Shown piece after piece: positions 23,308 to 33,195 of a stretch of DNA of 64,000 nt. The stretch is from assembly GCA_020747015.1 (NCBI GenBank), contig JAGTJM010000006.1, forward strand, positions 62,001 to 126,000, given 5' to 3'. The position numbers and the translations under genes are program-made. The DNA is from Pyrenochaeta sp. MPI-SDFR-AT-0127 (taxonomy: Eukaryota > Ascomycota > Dothideomycetes > Pleosporales > Cucurbitariaceae). Under the pieces are notes generated by a model that saw only the letters and a program-made list of their open reading frames with translations, had not been told where the DNA came from and made no database searches. The first letter of the stretch is position 1. Each line of letters starts with the position of its first letter.

Positions 23308-25335
23308 ATGGAGAGGATTACCGATAAGATCAATGCCCTGCCCGATGGCGCCAATTACTTCTCGCTCGAGTTCTTCCCGCCCAAGACGGCCATGGTTTGT
23401 TGCCCCACCACCCCACACCGTCCAGCTCCAAGCAGAAGCTGACCACAACCAAAGGGCTTCGCAAATCTCCAGACCCGATTGGAACGCATGTCACAGGCTC
23501 TCCGCCCGCTTTTTGTCACTGTGACCTGGGGCGCGGGCGGCTCGACGGCCACAAAGTCGCTCGAACTGGCTGAGATATGCCAGCGCCAATTGGGGCTTAC
23601 AACATGTCTGCACCTGACTTGCACGAATATGAACCGCTCGCTCATCGACGACGCGCTGGAACAGGCAAAGGTCTTGGGCATACGGAATATCCTTGCGCTG
23701 CGGGGCGATGCGCCGAGGAGCGAGGAGTATAGGGATGAGGACCAGTCGCCCGAGCAGGACTCGAACAAGGACTTTACGTGGGCCATTGACTTGGTCCGCT
23801 ATATCAGGAAGCAGTATGGGGACTATTTCTGTATAGGCGTAGCTGCGTATCCAGAGGGCCATTCTGATGAGAGTCATCCAGAGCATCAAGACCCGCTGTT
23901 CGATCTGCCGTATCTTGTTGAAAAGACAAAGGCTGGTGCGGATTTCATCATGACGCAGCTCTTCTTCGATGTCGAAGCATACGACAAGTTCGAGAAGATG
24001 CTGAGGAGCCATGAAAGTGGCGTTTTCAAGACAATACCAATCATCCCAGGGATGATGCCGATTCAGTCGTACAAGATCTTGCTCCGGACGACAAAGCTTT
24101 CGCATGCAAGGTTACCGGCGGACATGCTTGCGCGGCTGGATGCTGTGAAGAGTGACGATGAACTCGTCAAGCAGGTGGGCGTTAAGATCTTGGATGAAAT
24201 GGTTGAGCACATCAAGGCACGTCCAGATGTTGCCAGGAGGGGGTTCCACTTTTATACACTCAACCTGGAGAAGGCGGTATCGCATATCCTGGAAGATACC
24301 CATCTCATACCAAAAACATTACTTGAAGATGACGACGAGGTCATTGTCGAAACAACGCCCGCGATTAACCTTGAACCACCACCAAATGGCGCATTATTAC
24401 GCGAACGACGACGTCTATCTTCGATCAACTCAGGTCCTCGCAACAGGGTCATAATATCACAACCGTCAGCCACCAAGTCCAGCAATCACTCCTATGAAGC
24501 TCCAGAAACCGAAGCTGGCATCCCGCGAGGACCTATCAATACTCGCGCAAACACCCTGGCAATCTCAGAAGGCGAAGGCTCACTCGGCCGAGAAGCAACA
24601 TGGGATGATTTCCCCAACGGCCGATGGGGTGATGCACGTTCACCAGCATTCGGTGAAATCGATGGCTACGGACCAACTCTGCACGTCTCAACACCACAAG
24701 CGCTCAAGCTATGGGGCCATCCTGTGGAGAAACGGGACATATCGAATCTCTTCAAGCGACACATTGAAGGAGATCTTGAAGCCATACCCTGGAGCGAACA
24801 AGGTCTCTCTGAAGAAACCAGCACGATCAGTAAACAACTACTTGCGCTCAACGCCAAAGGCTGGTGGACCGTTGCCTCGCAACCTGCCGTCAACGGCGTA
24901 AGATCCACTGACCCTATCTTTGGCTGGGGCCCCAAAAATGGCTACGTCTTTCAAAAGCCCTTTGTTGAGTTTTTTATCCCTTCTGCTCAATTCGCCGAAC
25001 TAAAACCCCGCCTTGACGCGCACGAGCAAGTAACCTACTTTGCCGGTAACGCCGCTGGTGACTTCGAAGCAAGTCAAGAAGACGGCGTCAATCCAGTAAC
25101 GTGGGGAACATTTGCGGGTAAAGAGATTGTAACACCGACCATTATCGAGAGCGTGAGTTTTAGGAGTTGGCTGGAAGAAGCCTTTAGCATTTGGAGAGAG
25201 TGGCAGCGCATTTATCCGACAAAGAGCGCGAGTGGAAAGTTGTTGGGCAGTGTGAGGAATGACGTTTGGTTGGTTAATGTTATTTGGGGAGATTATGTCG
25301 AGGGCGATGGACTGTGGAGTTTCTTGGAAGGATAG
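23308..25335 (+). CDS. Methylenetetrahydrofolate reductase
   Basis: Two exons, 23308-23394 and 23455-25335, with a 60-nt phase-0 intron, giving 655 aa. The N-terminal TIM barrel opens YFSLEFFPPKT and continues VTWGAGGS, CTNM, ILALRGD, GADFIMTQLFFD and IIPGMMP, which form the FAD and folate sites. From about residue 330 a linker leads to the eukaryotic C-terminal regulatory domain with WGHPVEKRDISNLF and NPVTWGTFAGKEI. It reduces 5,10-methylene-THF to 5-methyl-THF for methionine synthesis in the cytosol. Fungi usually have two isoforms (MET12, MET13), and I cannot tell which this is. Confidence 0.95.
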
Positions 25336-25710
25336 AGCGAAGTGCAGGAGATGGTATCTTGGGACATGTATCACAAATGCCAATATCCAATGTTTTAACC
25401 ATTGTCCACATAGATTAGACCTGCCTCTCGTCAGCTTTCATCCCACACGTCCCTTATCTCGCTCTGTATTAGTCCTAGCTTAGCTTAGCACTCTTGTCGC
25501 CAGGTTATAGCCTATCCGGGCGATAATTTCTCTAGCCACAATCACTTGTCACGATCGCAGCCCAGGTCCACCTCAACAAGTTTGTCTTCAAGTCGCAATA
25601 TAGACGTCAAACTAAACCAAAAAGCTCATCGTCCCCTTACTAGAGATAGCATCCATCTTCTTACCCTTAGACCAGGCTCATTTCCGGAGCGCTATCCACA
25701 GTCAGCTTGA
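25336..25710. other. Spacer at start of accessory region
   Basis: No gene is recognised. It marks the change from dense housekeeping genes to the pseudogene-rich segment. Confidence 0.4.
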
Positions 25711-26740
25711 ATGAGTTTCCTCAACGCTAAATATGCCTACGAAGTCTTGTCATATATTTGGGGAGACGACAAAGGCCGCCCGACTATGACTCTTACTATG
25801 GCACCATATCCTATTACAAAGAATTTACAATGCGCATTGCGGTATCTGCGGTACAAAAGAACGTCCGAGAGTGCTCTGGGTCGACGCCATTTGCATTAAC
25901 CAGACCGATAATGATGAAAGGTCAAAGCAAGTAGCCATTATGGGAGAGATATACAATAGGGCCATAAAAGTCTTCGCGTGGCTCGGGGAAGCAAATGGCC
26001 AAAGCAACTGCGTACTTAACGTACTGCAAGAGTCTCAAATACGCAGGAGCGAAGCAATCATCCTAACCAACTTGACGCTGTTGAGCAATTTCACTTCCAT
26101 AGGCAGCTGTTTTGCGAAACCTTTAAGGACATAGCTGGTTGTTTCCCTGAGAAGAGCGATTCGGAAGATGCCACGCTGCACGAAGAATTTAACTGGCTTC
26201 ACCCTATGTATGAGCGTTGTTATTGACATCGTGTCTAAATAGTTCAAAACTTTGTCCTGGCCAAGAGTGTGTTCATTTCCTGTGGAGACAAAATCCATTG
26301 ATCTTGACAACATATATAGACTAAGCCTCGACTGGGGCTCTTTCAAACAAGGCTTGACGCCGGGACTTATCAAAAGCTCGAACCACATATGAGGGAAGGG
26401 AACACCATCCGAGCGATCCGCGGGCACCGACGACGCAAAGAACCAAGCTGGAGGATGGGAGGAGAAGCACCCTTTCTGATGAGCATTGTGATACAAGAGC
26501 GGGGTGATATCGTAATGCTCGATGAAGTAATTGAGTTGTACGCACAGCACCATAAATGCAAAAATCCCAAAGATAAGATGTACTGATATCGTGAGCTAGT
26601 TCCACAATGGAAAGAAGACTTTTGGTAGGCTATAGTACAAGTCTGACTTAGATGCCTTCTTGGACGTTGCGAAGTTTGATCTGTTCCAATCAGAAGCGTA
26701 CGGAGGATGACATGTCGCACTTTGTCTGTGGTCAGCCATG
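25711..26740 (+). pseudogene. HET-domain protein pseudogene 1
   Basis: The HET (heterokaryon incompatibility) core is obvious but broken. YEVLSYIWGDDKGRP, TKNLQCALRYLR, then after a frameshift near 25869 LWVDAICINQTDNDER, QVAIMGEIYNRA and VFAWLGEAN. A second shift near 26065 leads to AVEQFHFHRQLFCETF and HEEFNWLHPM. Further fragments (KCNPKDKMY-like, ELVPQWKEDF, AFLDVAKFDLFQ) resemble the downstream region of HET proteins in changing frames up to about 26700. At least three frame changes and several stops rule out a functional product. HET proteins mediate non-self recognition and cell death in filamentous fungi and often decay in accessory DNA. Confidence 0.8.
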
Positions 26741-26990
26741 GGACTTGGAGGTGGCGAAGATTCCGAGAAACTCCACAACTATGCAAGGCAAAGATACCAG
26801 AGGTTTCCGTCAAGGGGATCAACTAAATATTTTTCGGTGGAACCAGCATGGTACGCGGTATGATCCCGCGCGAGACCCCTACACTCTGCTCAACTCTTCC
26901 TCCAAGCTAGCCCATCCGCGTTCTTACCTCGGAAGCACCGTAATAACTCCGAATGTCGCGCCGCTTGCGACGCGAAGAATAACTACACAG

Positions 26991-27790
26991 ATGGAGGATT
27001 TCAAATACGAGACGATCGATTGAGAGAACCTGCTTTTCGATTCGTCCGACTTCTCTCAGGAGGAGGGCCCGATTTGAGAGCAACCTTTTCAGCGCCTGTC
27101 TCTATCAATCGGACGGTCGTTTTCCCTATGAAGCCTTATCGTATACATGGGTTGTCCTAGAGAACATAAAAGATGAACGGAACAAGGCTTCGCGTGACCA
27201 ACAACCTTTATCCAGAGCTTCAGTATCTGCGCTCCCAAGATGAAGATCAGGTACTGTGGGTTGAGTTTTATTTGTACCGACCAAGGAAATAAGCAAGAAA
27301 GAAGACATCAAGTTCGACAAACGGGGCATATATATTTAATCAAGCCGAGAGGGTCATTTCTTGGTTCGGCCAAGCGACATATGAGACAAACGTTGTCGTG
27401 GATGCTGCAAGAAGAAACTATTAAGAATGCATGTAAAGACTGGAAGCCAGAATAGAATTGCCATGTTCAACTCTCAATTGTTGTCCCAAATTTTGCTCTT
27501 CATGAAGCAATACAACCATGATATATCTCACTCTTTAGCACGCCCTCAAGCAAGCCTAGTTCGGCAAGGGTTTGGATTTATGGTGGATGGTTCATCGAGT
27601 TGGTGCTACCGGTTTCGTCTGTTGGAGAGACCTGGGAATTCTTGGAAATAGCTTGGAGGCGAATCTTCGGCCGTCATACGAAGTAGTGCTGGATCTTTGT
27701 GGACACACTTTTGCTATGTGCTGCCGGAGAACGCCCCAAGGGCTAAAAGGCGTGGAGTCATGTGCGTCTATTTCGTATGTGTAACAGAAG
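26991..27790 (+). pseudogene. HET-domain protein pseudogene 2
   Basis: A second, different HET relic directly downstream. It opens with an ATG (MEDFKYETID), shifts frame to EPAFRFVRLLSGGGPDLR, and shifts again near 27090 to SACLYQSDGRFPYEALSYTW. Later come FICTDQGNKQERRHQVRQ and, in the next frame, FNQAERVISWFGQATYETN. These match, in order, the RLL, YEALSYTWG, CINQ-N-ER-HQV and WLG blocks of HET proteins. At least four frame changes plus stop codons make it non-functional. Fragments after 27540 may be the C-terminal half. The end coordinate is approximate. Confidence 0.72.
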
Positions 27791-28057
27791 TTTGCAGTGA
27801 TCTTTCAAGAGTTGTAGGTGCACGCGTGGGTATTTGAGCCATTCCAATTTCCAAAACCTGGGGGAGTGTAGCTTTGAACTTCCTGCGTTAGGCTAGGTTT
27901 TGTGTCATCGATTATTCACAGTCACACTTGTTTTGAGATCCTTAGAGTACGCTTTATCAGACATGATTATGAAAGTTCAATAGGCGATGTTGTGATCAGC
28001 CTGAAGTCATAGAGAATCAAGATAACAACTTTTCAAAATCAGTACTCACAAAGGTCA

Positions 28058-29966
28058 TCACTTCCTCTTGTTGAGGTCCCAGACATATAGGAAGAGCCAG
28101 CGGAAGGGCCAGAACAAGGATCGGAATATGGCAAGAAGAAAGTCCTTAGTCGCCTTCTTCTTTTGCAAGGCTGAGGCAGCCATAACAAGTGGAACAGTAA
28201 TAACGAACCATATCCAGACCAAACGCCAATTTTTAAATTCAAAGAAGTTCATCCCGAAGAAGCCCTTCGAGCAGATCAGAAGATGACATAGTGGCATAAG
28301 TGGCAATACTCACAGCAGTGAATGTCGGAGGGAGGAATATAATGGACAGCTTGGACACAAATTGAGTCAACTCACGACCGTCATTCTTTGTGTCTTCAAG
28401 AAGTTTTTGTGTGTTGTTCATCATCTGTCCAGAAACATACGAATCGAGTGCGTCCACGACATTGAAAGCCTGCGGTTGGTAAGCGAACCGATAAGATTTG
28501 GACTAGGAAATGTGAACGTACAAGCTTGATCTCGTTCTCCAGTCGTATTCTGAATGCATCAGATCGCGCCTTTATGTTTTCCAAGAAGGAAGCATAAAAG
28601 TTCATCGAACGAGTGACCGTAGAATAACTCTTCTGAGCTTGTGCCTCGCCATCCACTGAACAACATGCTGCTGAACAGAGTTCTGCAGTTCGCTTCATAT
28701 CTACCATAGTACGAATGGCTGCACTTAAAGTCTCGGAGGCATGAATGATGTGTCGTAAGAGCTCGTGCATAAGCTTGTAACTTTTGACTCTCTTTTCGCG
28801 GTCAATTCTGATATTCTTTAGGGTCTTATCCTCATAATGGGTACCATCCAAATCATCGCCCCCATCCAAATGACGATTGAGTAGTTGATGCGCCTGCTGA
28901 TCGGCTGTTTGCGCGAAGTCCTCATTTTTCTTTCCCGAGTTTAGTACATATGCAACCCTTCCGCCTAAGTATGGATTTGACACACCTCAATCCTGCGCAC
29001 AGGTGTTCGGAATGACCAGATGGCGTCATTGTATAGCTGAAGGATCGTCTCAAGCAGAGACAGATAAATGCGATGCGGACAACGAGCAACTCCTTCTTGG
29101 TTCCACGATTTGGCATCTGAAGATCGGGCGCATTCCTGAAAAGTAGGGTCCGGACTGCCCCCAGGCTGTGGTGGACGTTTTTCATAATCTCTCGTGTCGA
29201 AACACAGCAGAATCATTGTCTCCGACATCTTGTCATCGCTATTCTGGCGGAACCAAAGCGTGGAAAATGTCAGATAGCGCCAACTGTACTTACCAGCGTT
29301 CTTGTGGTAGATCTCTTTCAGGAGAAAGAGCGACGAAGAGCCTATCCGTATTCAGCATATATCGAGGAGGTAACCTTGGGCTCCGACTCACAATGACTTT
29401 CTATCTTGCCTCTTTCGCTCTCACCCTTTAAATCTGTACTCTTAGTAACACCAGTCTTCTCAATTACATCAATGTTGTCCCAAAAGAATCCATTGGCGTC
29501 CCAGCCGGCCTTTTCCCAAAAGAATCGAGGAATGTGGAACTCTTTCGTCAAGTGATCGCGCAATTCCTTCCCTTCACTTGCCCTGTCTAGCAACCCAGCA
29601 TCCCGTCCGAGTCCGAGAGCGTATTTGACTGAAGGAAGATGACTTTTCTAACAATGAGTCTGTGCGGCTCATATCTCATTGGCGGAGTCACGTACTAGAT
29701 GTGGAGACCGGACAGATTCACAGCCTATGAAAAGCATCCTGTAAGCATAAATGCAGTGAAGGCTTTAGATGCTTCTTGACGCACCCTGACCTCGCAGAAC
29801 TCTTCTAAAGAAAGTATTTGCGGATCTTCGTCTCTATGCATAATTTAGGTTGATCATGGGTCAAATACAACTTATCTTACGGATATTGGTGGTATATGCT
29901 GAATGGCACCTCCTCTATGACTTGGAATTCGGTGCCGCCAGCGCGTTGAACACTTCTAGGTGTCAT
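28058..29966 (-). CDS. CorA-like Mg2+/Zn2+ transporter family protein
   Basis: Multi-exon minus-strand gene. Secure exons: 29966-29881, 29647-29392, 29341-28986, 28929-28522, 28469-28314, 28264-28058; introns are 49-56 nt. A second exon begins at 29833 and a third ends at 29696, but their inner junction is unclear. The C-terminus is diagnostic: FLPPTFTAGFFGMNFFEF, completed by splicing, holds a hydrophobic segment and the GMN signature of CorA channels, followed by a second membrane segment (VWIWFVITVPLVMAASAL) and a basic tail. A long helical stretch (about 28929-28522) would form the CorA stalk. The N-terminal half is the variable fungal-type cytosolic domain. GMN is conserved, so ion transport is possible, but many fungal members are of unknown function. 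The frame conflict near 29790-29738 may be a real lesion. Confidence 0.78.
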
Positions 29967-30411
29967 GCTGTGTGCAAGGCTGTGCAAGTGTATCTATATT
30001 AAACAAAGCGGAATGCAAACGCAGGAAAACGACATATGGGAGGGAAGGCTGAGTTTTAAGTCAAAGGTAGAGCCGGAGAGCTCGCTTATCCATGCACAGT
30101 ACTTGAACTCGCATGCATGCGTGGCTTGCATGTGGACTATTGCTATACTGCAATTTCTGCAAGCTGACCCTCAGCCAAGCACCACAGCATCTGAGGTTTG
30201 TGGTGTCACCCGATAGGTCGCCATAGCCTTGGAGATTTTGTGCCTTTCCTGAACACAAGGTTGATCGTTTCACCGGGCGGGTTTGGCTCCAGTCAGGCTC
30301 ATTCTGTGCACAACCACACCCTTTGTTACATGGTGCTGCTACACGTCCGTCTACAGCTGCGGCCTAATATCGTGAAGGTAGACGCCTGGGTTCGACACGG
30401 TAGACTTCGGC
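29967..30411. other. Spacer before transposon remnant
   Basis: No gene is recognised. At 30396-30413, next to the transposon end, is an imperfect extra copy of the first 18 bases of its terminal repeat. Confidence 0.4.
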
Positions 30412-31749
30412 CACGGTAGTGTTCGGCCACCCTAAAACGAGATTGTCAACCTTCCAAAAAAAGATATCTCAACGCACTGCATATTAAAACGAACACCCAT
30501 CAGGAGGCTATACAAAGCGCACTTGGTGATCTTGCATCTAGTGTTATTACTAACCAGAGGCAGGCTGTAAAGGTGTACGACGTCCCTTGAATACCTCTTT
30601 AAGCGCGATAAGGTGGTTGCTAACTAGCTGTAATTAGTTACACCCACGAGCAGAGACTGACTCTAGAGCAAGAGGAATTCTTAACTAACTGGATCCTTAA
30701 GGAGGACGTACACGCCTACCCTCCTAGCCATGCTCACACGCGTGAGCTAGCTACTCGAATTCTACTAGTATCTCTTGATAATATAGTATAAGTTAAGAAG
30801 TAGGAGTTTATTTATTACTACGATAAGACTTAAGAGGCTACCCTTTCTAAAAGAGTAATAAGAGCTAGTTAGAGGGTAATTAGCCTCTCTCCTTATAATC
30901 TTAGACTAGTTCTTTAATCCTCTTAATTCTCTTAAATCTCTTACTAAGCTACTACTCTAAGAGCTCTATCTCCTAAATATAATTATTCTTAAACTCCTAA
31001 GGCAATAGAATCTCTATTAAACTAAAAAGCTACTTAGTAAGGTAGGTAGGCTTAATACTAGGAAACGCTAAGTTCTTTAAGAGCGAAGTGTAACGAACGT
31101 CACATAGAAATAGAGACGCACACGCGTTCCTATGGGAGGGAAGGGTTCTACTTAGGTAGTATCAGACCTGCCTCAGATACTGTCCCGAATAGGCCCCGTT
31201 ACCCCTATTTCTCCACACATAAGTATAGCTCTTCAGTAGTAGATAGCAGGACAAGTTCTTCTTGTCCTTCCGTACCAGACCTATAGGAATAGAGGTGTTC
31301 TTGGTTATCCACCGCAGCACGCACTCCCATATGCCTTTAAGTTGCACTCGGATCCTTTTCGGAACCCTTTAGCGCCTGTGTCGTTACACTAAGGATAGCT
31401 TTCTTAAAGGTAGTTACCTAAGCTATAGACCTTAAGATTAGAAATTAAGTACTATAGTACTAACTAGACTAAGTTAGGCCTCTTTAATATAGAAAGCGCG
31501 TTAAGATTAACTTAAATTAGAGACTTATAGACGTTGGTATAATTGCTGTTATAGTATAGAGGAATATAGAGAAATAGCGAAAGATCTAAGCTGAAGCTGG
31601 AGAAAAGGCTACAAAAAGGCTGTAGGTAACGAAGGTGCTCGGGATCTTAGATTTGTGTGTACTAAGTTGCAAATTTAAACGTCGCGACTGATATATCTCG
31701 ATTTTTAAGAGGGTTGATAATCTTATTAGGGTGGCCGAACTCTACCGTG
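30412..31749 (+). mobile_element. Degenerate Fot1/Pogo-like (Tc1-mariner) DNA transposon, RIP-mutated
   Basis: Terminal inverted repeats at 30412-30435 and 31726-31749 match at 23 of 24 positions (both read CACGGTAG-N-GTTCGGCCACCC outward-in). Just inside the left end are remnants of a Pogo-type transposase: QEAIQSALGDLAS and NQRQAVKVYDVP (psq-type HTH), then RLTLEQEEFLTNWILKED and PPSHAHTRELATRIL (CENP-B-type HTH), separated by stops. The catalytic DDE half cannot be recognised. Most of 30750-31080 and 31390-31720 is TA-rich and poor in CpA/TpG, which is the product expected from RIP. At 1.34 kb it is shorter than autonomous Fot1-like elements (about 1.8-2 kb). A clean TA target duplication could not be assigned. 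Confidence 0.8.
31087..31390. repeat. Nested MITE-like element with 10-bp inverted ends
   Basis: AGTGTAACGA at 31087-31096 is repeated exactly in inverse at 31381-31390, bounding 304 bp. The interior is clearly less AT-rich than the RIP-degraded transposon around it, so it probably inserted later. No protein is encoded. Similar longer flanks (CTTTAAGA on both sides) could extend the repeat. Confidence 0.5.
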
Positions 31750-32037
31750 CCGAGCTTACAATCTTCGAAAAGCATCTGGCCTGAGTGCTCTTGGCTGCAG
31801 AGCTCTATCGATAAGATCAGCCCAATTATTGGGCCCACCGGTTGACTCACCACGACAAACTCGTAAGAGAGCTATCCCAAACTGCATAACGAAGATCAAT
31901 TCGACCAGTGTCTTCTTACTGAGCCAAACATCGTATCGCTAGGTTTCAGGTCTCCCTTTCGACTATCCTTCCTTCCATTCCTCGGCTTTTTGCAAAAGTA
32001 TCGCGCTGGTGCGGGGCTGGCTTCACTCCAGCGACAA

Positions 32038-33195
32038 ATGCCGGGTAATACCTCGACAAACGAACCGTCAGCCGCACAACCAACAGAAAGGATTTTATCA
32101 GCTTCTACAAGCTCATGGTGGCCCCATGCATCCCCCATTTGGCAGCACGTTAGCTTGTCTAAACGGCTACTCATCGACTATCTCGAACCAAAGGTCCACC
32201 CTGCCCTGAAGCAGAGCAATTGGAGAACAATCGTTGTAAAAGGATCGTATAAGCGAGGCAATAATACGATTATATCTTCGACCGAAAACCCTGGCCGTGG
32301 GTTCAACTGGCAGCGACCCACCGCAGAGGTAGCTGATGAGCTTACGGTCCTACTCCATTGTTTTCCGGGTATCGACTATGTTCGACACTATGCCAGCCTC
32401 ATCTCGACATACTTCTCGATTCTACCAGATCATAATGAAATGCTTCCACAGGTGCGATTCGAACTCCCCGAGCTAGGCGCATCTAGTCACTTGTTTAGCC
32501 ACTCCAATATCGTTGATATTGGACAGGCCGATGTTATCATCATGGGTTACCTAGAGAACTGTCCAGGACATGTAATTGAGTGCAAAAGAGACTTTGCGGA
32601 GATCAGGATCCTACAAGAAGAAGTAATGTTTAGTTGGACTAAGCACAAGACTGCACAGGGCTACAACGTTGCATACCTAGGGTGCGCAGTTCCGCTATGG
32701 GGGGAGGTCGTTGAGGAATTCGTCCACTTGTTGAAACGACTGAGCCAAATGAAATGCGTGTTGTACGTTGGGAGAGTCGGTTCATTGGATTCAGCATCAA
32801 AACCAAATGAGGTCCTTGCGACTGGAACGAGATGTAATATTGGCGATGAAGTGATGCATTGGGATAATGCTCTTTCCGCGGCTGTGTCGTCGTCACCAAA
32901 TGTCCATCATGGTGGCCTAGTAACCGTTTCTTCCCCACTGTGCGAAGACCATGTATGGTTTCAGCGATGGAAGGAAGAATGCCGCTGGGTAGATTGCGAG
33001 ACAGCCTACATAGCGAGAGCATCGAAAGAATGCGGCATAGCCTTTGGATACTTGCACATCGTCTCCGATAACCTTGGTCGAGAATACGCGGACAGTCTAG
33101 CCAACGAAGACACAAAAGAAATTCTAGCAAAAAGATCCGTCCTTTTTGAAGAAATTGACCGAATATTGGGACGATTCCTGAAAGATTTTGTGTAA
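32038..33195 (+). CDS. Nucleoside-phosphorylase-like (PNP/UDP superfamily) protein
   Basis: Single exon, 385 aa from the ATG at 32038; the frame is open a little further 5'. The C-terminal half carries features of the PNP/UDP phosphorylase fold: CVLYVGRVGSL (the xxVGxxGSL strand-loop), NEVLATG, and near the end WVDCETAYIARASKECG followed by LHIVSDNLG. This corresponds to the family's ME-TAA-A-RA and VSDN blocks, which bind nucleoside and base. The N-terminal about 180 residues are not recognised. The expected reaction is phosphorolysis or hydrolysis of a nucleoside, but the conserved M-E is C-E here, so activity is uncertain. In fungi such domains also occur as effector domains of NLR-like proteins; here it stands alone, beside a transposon relic. 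Confidence 0.6.
   Translation: MPGNTSTNEPSAAQPTERILSASTSSWWPHASPIWQHVSLSKRLLIDYLEPKVHPALKQSNWRTIVVKGSYKRGNNTIISSTENPGRGFNWQRPTAEVADELTVLLHCFPGIDYVRHYASLISTYFSILPDHNEMLPQVRFELPELGASSHLFSHSNIVDIGQADVIIMGYLENCPGHVIECKRDFAEIRILQEEVMFSWTKHKTAQGYNVAYLGCAVPLWGEVVEEFVHLLKRLSQMKCVLYVGRVGSLDSASKPNEVLATGTRCNIGDEVMHWDNALSAAVSSSPNVHHGGLVTVSSPLCEDHVWFQRWKEECRWVDCETAYIARASKECGIAFGYLHIVSDNLGREYADSLANEDTKEILAKRSVLFEEIDRILGRFLKDFV

Noticed and set aside
31162..31347. Short minus-strand frame inside the nested inverted-repeat element
   Set aside because: Sixty codons without motif. Elements of this size are normally non-coding.
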